A stretch of DNA of 54,569 nucleotides from an uncultured Eudoraea sp. (GTDB lineage Bacteria > Bacteroidota > Bacteroidia > Flavobacteriales > Flavobacteriaceae): positions 1 through 54,569 of the forward strand of contig NZ_CAMYKG010000028.1 of assembly GCF_947258925.1 (NCBI RefSeq). Direction: 5' to 3'. The notes beneath the pieces are model-generated. The model was not told where the DNA came from. It made no database searches and saw only the letters and a list, made by a program, of their open reading frames with translations. Made by a program: the position numbers and the translations under genes. Below are positions 46,389-53,081 of the stretch, one piece after another. Numbering within the stretch: position 1 is the stretch's first letter; each line of letters opens with the position of its first letter.

Positions 46389-46781
46389 ATGAAAAAAACA
46401 ATCCTGATTGTAGCCACGGCATTTATGTTTGTGGTAAATGGCGTTTATGCCAACAGAACAGCGAATGAACTTAAATTTACTGAAACTCCCGTAACCGTTA
46501 AAAAACTGGCTATCAATTCCTTTTGTAAGGCCATTCTGCAAGGCGATTTAGTAACTGTAAAAAAATTAATTGAACTAGGAGAGGATGTAAACAAAAAATC
46601 TTTAGGCATGACCCCTGCTATGTACGCCGCCAGGTATAACAAAGCTGAAATATTAGAGTTGCTTATTGAAAATGGTGCGGATTTATCTATCAAAAATGAT
46701 AAGGGCTATACTGCCAAGAAGTTGGCAAAACTTTCTAATGCAAAAGAAGCCCTTGCGGTTTTAGAAGGACAGCAAACCTAG
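46389..46781 (+). CDS. Secreted ankyrin-repeat protein, 130 aa
   Basis: A signal peptide (about residues 1-21, ending VYA) precedes a region with two to three ankyrin repeats from about residue 46. The repeats are GDLVTVKKLIELGEDVNKKS, then MTPAMYAARYNKAEILELLI and ENGADLSIKNDKGYTAKKLA. The loops match the ankyrin pattern DVN...GMTPxMYAAR. The protein is probably periplasmic and binds another protein. It stands alone. Its leader carries a TCTATTCATCAATT motif that recurs in its trailer (46790) and at 12178. Confidence 0.9.
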   Translation: MKKTILIVATAFMFVVNGVYANRTANELKFTETPVTVKKLAINSFCKAILQGDLVTVKKLIELGEDVNKKSLGMTPAMYAARYNKAEILELLIENGADLSIKNDKGYTAKKLAKLSNAKEALAVLEGQQT

Positions 46782-46805
46782 AAAGAAATGTTTATTCATC
46801 AATCA

Positions 46806-46838
46806 AAAAAAAAGCCCTGGCCAAATTGCCAGGGTTTT
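46806..46838. terminator. Terminator between the ankyrin gene and the small membrane-protein gene
   Basis: The perfect stem CCCTGGC/GCCAGGG (46815-46834) has TTTT on its plus side and a nine-T run on its minus side. It can end both convergent genes and is stronger in the minus direction. Confidence 0.75.
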
Positions 46839-46900
46839 CGATTTAGATTGGTTTACAACCTTTAGTGTTCTCGTAAAAGAGTAAACAAAAATTAAATTAA

Positions 46901-47068
46901 TCAAAATTCAAATCCCGTAAAAGCCCTATACAAAAATGCATAGATGGCCATGAACAACATTAAAACACAGAAAAAAGAATAAATCTTTAAAAGAATTACT
47001 AAAAATTCCGGTTTGCAGTCGTCAAATGCCTCCAAATAAAGACTTTTAAAATGCAATAGCGTTCCCAT
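46901..47068 (-). CDS. Small single-span membrane protein, 55 aa
   Basis: This frame is short but looks real. It starts with MGTLLHFKSLYLEAFDDCKP, followed by a hydrophobic membrane helix of about 24 residues (FLVILLKIYSFFCVLMLFMA and onward), and ends YRAFTGFEF before a TGA. It recalls a small flavobacterial family that I think is listed as DUF6747, but I cannot check this. It lies between the ankyrin gene and the M48 protease gene, and a strong minus-strand terminator follows about 60 bp downstream. The function is unknown. Confidence 0.7.
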   Translation of the reverse strand: MGTLLHFKSLYLEAFDDCKPEFLVILLKIYSFFCVLMLFMAIYAFLYRAFTGFEF

Positions 47069-47188
47069 ATAGTTTCATTTATGATAAAAATCAAAGCTAT
47101 AAGGGTTAAATTAGGGGTATAAATCAGATTCGGTGGTAAATCAAATATACAAAAAAAAGAATAATGACCTAAGACAACTGTATTTATC

Positions 47189-47959
47189 TCACTGAGTCTG
47201 TTCTTCGTATTTTTTAATTGATTCTTTAATTTTTTGAATTCTGTTATCCGGATCAGGATGGGTACTTTGAAATTCCGGAACTCGGTTGGAACCTGCAGAA
47301 GCCTTTAAGACTTCCATTACATGGATCATTTCTTCCGGATCATAATTACTCTGCATCATAAAGAGGACACCCAGGTCATCACTTTCCAGTTCATCTTCGC
47401 GACCATTTGTCAACAATGTGTTTTGACCAATGCTGCCCACAATGCCACCAGCATCTGCCCCCACACTCGCACCCATGGAAATTGTTTTCCAAAAATTACT
47501 TTCTGCAATTCGCTCAGCTGAATGCCTGCCTATAACATGACCTATTTCATGCCCTAGTACACCTGCGAGCTGTGCCTCATTCAGTTGTTTGAATAAAGCA
47601 TATGTTATAAATACCTGGCCACCCGGTAAGGCAAAAGCATTTACTGTTGCATCATCGGCAAGTAGATGAAACTCATATTCATAGGGCGTTTCTCTTGCTA
47701 TGCTGTTTTCCACCAAGCGGTTCCCGATGGCATCAACAAGGGTCTGAAGGCGTTCATCGGTATATAACCCACCGTATTGTTGCGCTATTTCAGGGGCACT
47801 TTGGAGGCCTATAGCAATTTCCTGTTCCGATGTCATATTGATGTTTTGAACTCTCCCCGTATAAGGATTTTCTTCCTTATTATTCCATCGCTGGATGACC
47901 GCAAATGCTACTATTATCAAGCCAATAACTATTCTGATTTTCCAACTACCTCTTCTCAT
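47189..47959 (-). CDS. M48-family metallopeptidase
   Basis: This is a 256-residue zinc peptidase, probably anchored to the inner membrane or exported, with one N-terminal hydrophobic segment (residues 10-21). The zinc site is H137-E138-x-x-H141 (GHEIGH), with the downstream ligand region E190-L-E-S-D194. The EQEIAIG and NAFALPGGQVFITYAL stretches are typical of the BepA/LoiP-like branch that handles envelope protein quality. It lies 42 bp before the vanY-like gene's stop-side neighbour on the same strand, so an operon is possible. Confidence 0.92.
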   Translation of the reverse strand: MRRGSWKIRIVIGLIIVAFAVIQRWNNKEENPYTGRVQNINMTSEQEIAIGLQSAPEIAQQYGGLYTDERLQTLVDAIGNRLVENSIARETPYEYEFHLLADDATVNAFALPGGQVFITYALFKQLNEAQLAGVLGHEIGHVIGRHSAERIAESNFWKTISMGASVGADAGGIVGSIGQNTLLTNGREDELESDDLGVLFMMQSNYDPEEMIHVMEVLKASAGSNRVPEFQSTHPDPDNRIQKIKESIKKYEEQTQ

Positions 47960-48001
47960 AGCATTATATTTATCTAAATAAATCTAAAACATATTGATTG
48001 C

Positions 48002-48736
48002 TCACAAAAGTGTCTGATTGATATCAAGAACATTATCTTCAATATAGGTCTTGATAAACTCTGTTGTTAAATGATCACTACCTAAAAATTCCTCTTTTTT
48101 TATTTGCTTTAAAATGTTTTTAAGCCTGAATGTTTTCAGCATTGGTTTAGATAGCGGAGCGTAGCTATAATGCCAGGGCTCATATTTAAAACCTCTCCTT
48201 TTGGGATTATCCGTGTAAACAATATAATACCCATATTTTTCAGAATTTTCGTCCATCCATTTTTTGAAACTTTCAAAAGGCCCGCCTGTTTTAAATTTGT
48301 CGGGATCTAAAACATCACCATCAACATCTTTCTTACCATCAATAATATCAATATCTGTTCCCCAATGGTGCCTGCTAGTGCCTGGAATTGTGGAATACTC
48401 TATTATTTTTTCAATAGCATCCAGCGGTTCCATCCCATCTTCATCTGTATATTTTAAATATTTGCGTTCAAAAATAGCAGCTTGCCTATCAAAATTACGA
48501 TAACTCGAAACAATTTTCAATTGGATACCATCTGCTGAGGCTGCCTTTTTCATTTCAATAAATGCATCATGAGCTTCCTTCCTCAGGTTAATGCCATCTC
48601 CATATAGTTCAATATCTTCTTTTCCCATTAATTCCTCGATGGAATATTTAATGTCCTGAAGAATCAATGTACTCGGGACAATAGTCAGAGCCAGTCCACA
48701 AAATCCACTCCTTTTAACAAACAACCTTCTATCCAT
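48002..48736 (-). CDS. VanY-type D-alanyl-D-alanine carboxypeptidase (M15B)
   Basis: This exported zinc peptidase of 244 residues trims peptidoglycan stem peptides. The M15B motif SxHxxGxxxD is S121-R-H123-H-W-G126-T-D-I-D130, and the C-terminal motif is E186-P-W-H189. The N-terminus has a twin-arginine-like stretch (DRRLFVKRSGF) before a short hydrophobic segment, so Tat export is possible, but a classical signal would also fit. The family function is carboxypeptidase on D-Ala-D-Ala or shorter peptides. It is located upstream of the M48 protease gene on the same strand. Confidence 0.88.
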   Translation of the reverse strand: MDRRLFVKRSGFCGLALTIVPSTLILQDIKYSIEELMGKEDIELYGDGINLRKEAHDAFIEMKKAASADGIQLKIVSSYRNFDRQAAIFERKYLKYTDEDGMEPLDAIEKIIEYSTIPGTSRHHWGTDIDIIDGKKDVDGDVLDPDKFKTGGPFESFKKWMDENSEKYGYYIVYTDNPKRRGFKYEPWHYSYAPLSKPMLKTFRLKNILKQIKKEEFLGSDHLTTEFIKTYIEDNVLDINQTLL

Positions 48737-48817
48737 AATTTTTTATTTAATCCGGGACATATATGATTTCAAATACTAAATCAAAAAAGATACCATTTAT
48801 AAAATTTAGATTAATAA

Positions 48818-48949
48818 GTAGGGTCGATTTTCCATAAGTTGATTGCTGATAGAAAATTTAGCCATACTGCCTACTCCAAAGTTAATAAGTATTTTGAGAT
48901 AACAGATACTCCTAAGAATGTTTATAGGTGGATACTGCCCAAGGTTTAA
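48818..48949 (+). pseudogene. Possible protein remnant without a start codon
   Basis: A 43-codon open frame runs from 48818 to a TAA at 48947-48949 and has no ATG. The translation includes HKLIADRKFSHTAYSKVNKY and then FEITDTPKNVYRWILPKV, which has the look of a helical DNA- or RNA-binding segment. No family is recognised. It may be the degraded end of a gene, or chance. The surrounding 259-bp gap between the CTERM gene and the vanY-like gene shows nothing else. Confidence 0.2.
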
Positions 48950-48995
48950 TGTGCAAGTTGGAAAAAATCATTAATGGGAAGTTGAGAGTTCTGGA

Positions 48996-50174
48996 CTAAT
49001 TTGAAATGTAAAGATACCCCTGATGTTTTCGGCGCAAATCATTAAGCGTGATAATGTAGAAGTAAATCCCATTTTCTAATCCGGAGTTTCTTTGAATCGC
49101 AGTTTCCATGTTTGAATAACCATTAAACTGGCCGTCGTAGTTATCCATACTATATACCAAAACCCCATAACGATTAAAAATCTGCAGGGAATTATTCGGG
49201 GAATTTTCAATGCCCTCAATAGTTAATACATCATTTTGACCATCACCATTTGGGGTCATATAATAGTTGTCCAGTTCTATGGTATCGAAAGTTTCCAGCA
49301 TGTCATCATTGCCACCAATCGTAATAATCTCATAATCATTGGGGACAAAAAGATCTGAAGTAATTGTACCGTAGTCTATACCTCCCTCAACACCAGTATT
49401 TCCCAAATTCACCCATTGGCTTTCAGATTTACTCCAACCAACAACTTTTAGATCACTAATAAATTCACCTAAAGCGGCAATATTACTATAAACATCCCAG
49501 CTAAGGGTTACATTTGAAGGCACATCACCTTCAAGTCTCCAAAATTCTTTGTCAGACACGGACATATATTCTGAAGACCTTTTATCTGTGCTGTAAGTTG
49601 CGTTCAAAGTTTTTGAATTATTGGGATCTTCAAAAAAGTATGCACATTTCGCCAAAGAATTTATTGCCATGGATGTTATGGTTAATGGCCTTAGCCTTTG
49701 ATCGTCCCCAACGGGAAATACGAAAGAATCTTTATTGGTCATTGCGGCATAACCATATACTTTAGAAACGCTACTTTCTCCTGTATAAAAAGAATTGTCA
49801 AAGAAATTTGAATAAATCCCTGATTGTGTTCTTGGGGTAATGATATCACCTGTAATTAAATTCCCATTATTGTTTACTCCTAAAGAGGTCTGGAGTACCA
49901 ACCCGTTTTCCACGGCGACTTCAGCATCAAAAAAGATAGGGGTAAAAGCTCCGGAAACGGTTAATTGGCCAAAATCACTGTAAAAGCCAACAAGTCCCAT
50001 ATTCTGGTCAAAAGTTCCATCATTAATCAGGTCTAGATGTAATCCAACCATTGCAGTTTCATGGATTTGAATGTTGCCATAGTTGTGTAATGCTTCTTGA
50101 GCATACATCGGCGTACCCAAAACAATTATGCTTAAAATAAACCCGGATTTCAATATTTGAAAAATATTTTCCAT
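48996..50174 (-). CDS. T9SS type B sorting (gliding-motility CTERM) surface protein, cassette 1
   Basis: The product has 392 residues from the ATG at 50174 (MENIFQILKSG), with a signal peptide ending near MYAQ. The upstream ATG at 50210 would overlap the previous gene. The C-terminal 90 residues are a type B sorting domain: YMTPNGDGQNDVLTIEGIE, LQIFNRYGVLVYSMDNYDGQFNG, LENGIYFYIITLNDLRRKHQGYLY. This domain directs export by T9SS and surface or SprF-linked delivery. The body is beta-rich. It is a paralog of the 51932 gene and starts 13 bp after the collagen-like gene. Confidence 0.87.
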   Translation of the reverse strand: MENIFQILKSGFILSIIVLGTPMYAQEALHNYGNIQIHETAMVGLHLDLINDGTFDQNMGLVGFYSDFGQLTVSGAFTPIFFDAEVAVENGLVLQTSLGVNNNGNLITGDIITPRTQSGIYSNFFDNSFYTGESSVSKVYGYAAMTNKDSFVFPVGDDQRLRPLTITSMAINSLAKCAYFFEDPNNSKTLNATYSTDKRSSEYMSVSDKEFWRLEGDVPSNVTLSWDVYSNIAALGEFISDLKVVGWSKSESQWVNLGNTGVEGGIDYGTITSDLFVPNDYEIITIGGNDDMLETFDTIELDNYYMTPNGDGQNDVLTIEGIENSPNNSLQIFNRYGVLVYSMDNYDGQFNGYSNMETAIQRNSGLENGIYFYIITLNDLRRKHQGYLYISN

Positions 50175-50187
50175 GATTACGGTTTGT

Positions 50188-51660
50188 TTACTTTCTCCAA
50201 GCAATCTCAATTAAAGTCTGAGGGTAGTCTATACTGTTCCCATTACAATACGCCTGTATAAAATCGCCTTCACTTATGTCAATGTTCAGAGTATTGTTAT
50301 GATTTCCAGCTTGTGCGGCCATGCTGAGGCTGGTAATAACGGTTCCCGAATCATTTTTTCTAATTTCCAGTGTCCATGTTTGGGCGATGTTGGTTTGTGC
50401 GGTGATTGCGGTTATCGTTCCGTCCCTTACCATGCGCCAACCGCTGAGATTTGATTGGGCACCATTGAATTGTCGTAGGTACTGATTAGAGGTATTGTTG
50501 CTATTTCGTCCCCAACCGACCATGGTTCTGTCAACACTCAACCACTTACTTCGGGTTCCATCATAGATATATAATATGCCATCATCTCCAACGAACATTT
50601 GACCACCTGAATTTCCTGTAGGTGTAGAAGTACTTGGTTTGATTCTCAATGGTACGCCAGTACTTTCGATATCGACCTGGGCCGCTGGAGTGGTTGTTCC
50701 CACGCCAACCTGACCCGAGGCGTCGATTCTGAAAGCTTCCGAACCGTTGGTTGAAAAACCAAGTTCGTCAGTGGCTGCTTTATATATTCCCGTGTCATTA
50801 TCGTCTGTAAACCGATATGAGGGTGAACCGGCAGTACCGTCTGAATTATTCAATCCGGACGTTTTGGTCGTCCCACTAACAGTCAATTTATTGGTCAGTC
50901 CCGAATTGGTTCCAATTCCCAATCGATTGTTGGTATTGTCCCAGAATAATTGACCATTGTTTTCTGTGATCTTTGTATCTCCACCTGCAAAGAAAATTGA
51001 TCCAACGGTACCTGATACATCAGTGCCATCAGCACCGTCAGCACCATCGAGACCGGGTATTCCCTGCGGTCCTGTTAAATCGGAAGTTGTAAAACTTGAC
51101 CCGTCTGTAAAATTCAGTGTAAAAGTTCCGTCACCGTTATCGGTTGTAGAAGCGATCCCGTTACCGTCAGCTCCGTCCGCTCCATTGGCACCGTCAGCCC
51201 CGTCAACACCATTTGTTCCATCAGCTCCATCAGCTCCGTCAGCACCGGGAGCGCCCATAGGTCCTGTTAATCCTATTGGTCCTTGGGGTCCGGTTAGATC
51301 TGAAGAAGTAAAAGAGGTACCATCCGAATAATTTATTGTAAATGTTCCATTTCCGTTGTCTACAAATGTGAAGGTTCCGGGATTAGAGCCTGACCCACTG
51401 CACAGGTCTTTCCATTGTGCGCCATCATAGAGATAGACACATTGGGCTTCTATGTTATAGACTAAAGCTCCGCGCAATGGCGTTATACCTTGCATTTGAG
51501 CGGTTGTAAGACGAGTTAGTACGAAAGCCTTGTTGCTGCTTTCTAATTCTAAGATTGAAGCACTGTTTATATTATTGGGGTTTTCACCGATTTTTACCTG
51601 TGCAGTCGCTATTGTAGAAAAGACGACTAACAGAGCAAAAATTAACTTTTTTGGGGTCAT
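50188..51660 (-). CDS. Collagen-like fibre protein with tail-fibre-type domains, cassette 1
   Basis: The protein has 490 residues and a signal peptide ending near residue 20 (IATA). It holds two collagen Gly-X-Y tracts, about 15 triplets at 124-168 and 6 at 197-212. Each follows a beta module of about 30 residues (99-127 and 171-200) of the type DNGxGTFTxNxxDGxSFTxSDLTGPQG. The C-terminal half carries tail-fibre-like motifs (WDNTNNRLGIGTN, YRFTDDNDTGIY, LGFSTNGSEAFRI) and a terminal beta domain ending IEIAWRK. No T9SS sorting domain is seen. Trimerisation is expected. It precedes its CTERM partner. Confidence 0.87.
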   Translation of the reverse strand: MTPKKLIFALLVVFSTIATAQVKIGENPNNINSASILELESSNKAFVLTRLTTAQMQGITPLRGALVYNIEAQCVYLYDGAQWKDLCSGSGSNPGTFTFVDNGNGTFTINYSDGTSFTSSDLTGPQGPIGLTGPMGAPGADGADGADGTNGVDGADGANGADGADGNGIASTTDNGDGTFTLNFTDGSSFTTSDLTGPQGIPGLDGADGADGTDVSGTVGSIFFAGGDTKITENNGQLFWDNTNNRLGIGTNSGLTNKLTVSGTTKTSGLNNSDGTAGSPSYRFTDDNDTGIYKAATDELGFSTNGSEAFRIDASGQVGVGTTTPAAQVDIESTGVPLRIKPSTSTPTGNSGGQMFVGDDGILYIYDGTRSKWLSVDRTMVGWGRNSNNTSNQYLRQFNGAQSNLSGWRMVRDGTITAITAQTNIAQTWTLEIRKNDSGTVITSLSMAAQAGNHNNTLNIDISEGDFIQAYCNGNSIDYPQTLIEIAWRK

Positions 51661-51931
51661 TTTAGTAAGATTTGGGCCGAAATCAATAATTCAACGTAAA
51701 AATAGCCCTTAGATGAGGTCAGGGATAGAAAATGTTGTGTAGTTCTATAAAAGTGTTGTGAAAATTACCTGTGCCACCAATTAGCGGGAATAATTACTTT
51801 TTATCGACTTTCCAAAGATTTCAGAATAAGCGATTCAAATACAAGTAACCCGATAAGATGCTTTCGGTTCTTAGAGCGTGTTTTGGAAGATGGATTCCTT
51901 ATGGAATAAGAATTAGCCAAAAAGGCTTCAA

Positions 51932-53080
51932 TTATTCAAAAGTAAGATAGAAATAACCCTGATACTTCAGATTAAGATCCTTTAAATCAATAATATAAAA
52001 ATAAACACCTTCCGGTAAATAATTATTTTTTTGATTGCCATTTCTATTTGAAATACCTTGAAATTCATTCAGGTAATTCGTTTTGTCATATACTAATAAA
52101 CCGGACCTATTAAATACTTTTAATTCATTATTTGGTGATTGCTCAATAATCTTTAGACTAAAAAAGTCATTAATTCCATCCCCATTGGGCGTTATGGCAT
52201 AGTTGCCAGGTTCGTTGCCTTTGGTATTAAACAAAAAACCCAATGTAAAGATTTCATAATCATTGGCATTGAAGATATTGGAAGTGACGCTACCTTCGCT
52301 TACAGTCCCTTCATATTTGGCATTTCCCAAATTATTCCATTGTTCATTTTTCTTGTTCCATCCTGCAACTGTTATACTTTCTCTGTTATTAATCGAAGTA
52401 TCCATAATGGAGCCGGAGTTCCAATTTAGCGTTATTTGAATCCTGCCGGTTGTAGTCAAATTCCAGAATTCCTGGGTATTTATGCCTCCCAGGCTGTTAT
52501 CCCTATTTTTACTGTTAAAACTTTTAGCAAAACTTCTGGGATAGTCAGGATTTTCAAAGAAATAAGCACATTTTGCAAGGAATACATCGTCAATAAATTG
52601 TACTTGTAGTGGTCTTAACAGGTCATCATATCCAACCGGAAAACTAAAAACCTTTTGCCCTTCAACCCCTACCTGGCCATCAATCTTGGAATGGTTGGCA
52701 ATACCTATATAATCTGCTTTTGCCGTAAACTTTGTGTAGATATTTTTATTAGCCCTTGACGAGATAATATTGCCATATATAATACCCAAAGAGTTGTCTA
52801 TATGTATTGGAATGTCCAGATAAAGATTCTTTTCAACTGCTAATTCCAAATCGTAAAATGTTGGACTAAAAGCTCCTGAAATATAAAGCGATTCCTGGTC
52901 CTGATAAAACCCAATTAACCCTGAATTTCTATCAAAACTCCCGTCATTAGTAAAATCAGTATGGAAACCCACATGACCTTTGGAATGCAGCTGTAAATTT
53001 CCAAAATTGTGTATTCCTGCCTGTCCAAAAAGGGAATAATTAGTTACTACAAGCAGGATGACCAAACGTATTTGAAACAT
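51932..53080 (-). CDS. T9SS type B sorting (gliding-motility CTERM) surface protein, cassette 2
   Basis: This 382-residue protein is a paralog of the 48996 gene along its whole length. It has a signal peptide (MFQIRLVILLVVTNYSLFGQ). Shared landmarks with the paralog are HNFGNLQLH, FTNDGSFDRNSGLIGFY, FPVGYDDLLRPLQ, AKCAYFFENPD, FNANDYEIFTLG and the sorting domain AITPNGDGINDFFSLKII with VFNRSGLLVYDKTNY. It starts 1 bp after the collagen-like gene stop, so translation is probably coupled. No terminator is clear in the 271 bp that separate it from cassette 1. Confidence 0.88.
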   Translation of the reverse strand: MFQIRLVILLVVTNYSLFGQAGIHNFGNLQLHSKGHVGFHTDFTNDGSFDRNSGLIGFYQDQESLYISGAFSPTFYDLELAVEKNLYLDIPIHIDNSLGIIYGNIISSRANKNIYTKFTAKADYIGIANHSKIDGQVGVEGQKVFSFPVGYDDLLRPLQVQFIDDVFLAKCAYFFENPDYPRSFAKSFNSKNRDNSLGGINTQEFWNLTTTGRIQITLNWNSGSIMDTSINNRESITVAGWNKKNEQWNNLGNAKYEGTVSEGSVTSNIFNANDYEIFTLGFLFNTKGNEPGNYAITPNGDGINDFFSLKIIEQSPNNELKVFNRSGLLVYDKTNYLNEFQGISNRNGNQKNNYLPEGVYFYIIDLKDLNLKYQGYFYLTFE

Positions 53081-53081
53081 A

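Noticed and set aside
50957-51331. Plus-strand 124-codon proline/serine-rich frame opposite the collagen-like gene
   Set aside because: It is the antisense shadow of the Gly-X-Y repeats, since complementing GGN/GCN-rich codons gives Pro/Ser/Ala-rich frames. It has no leader or promoter.
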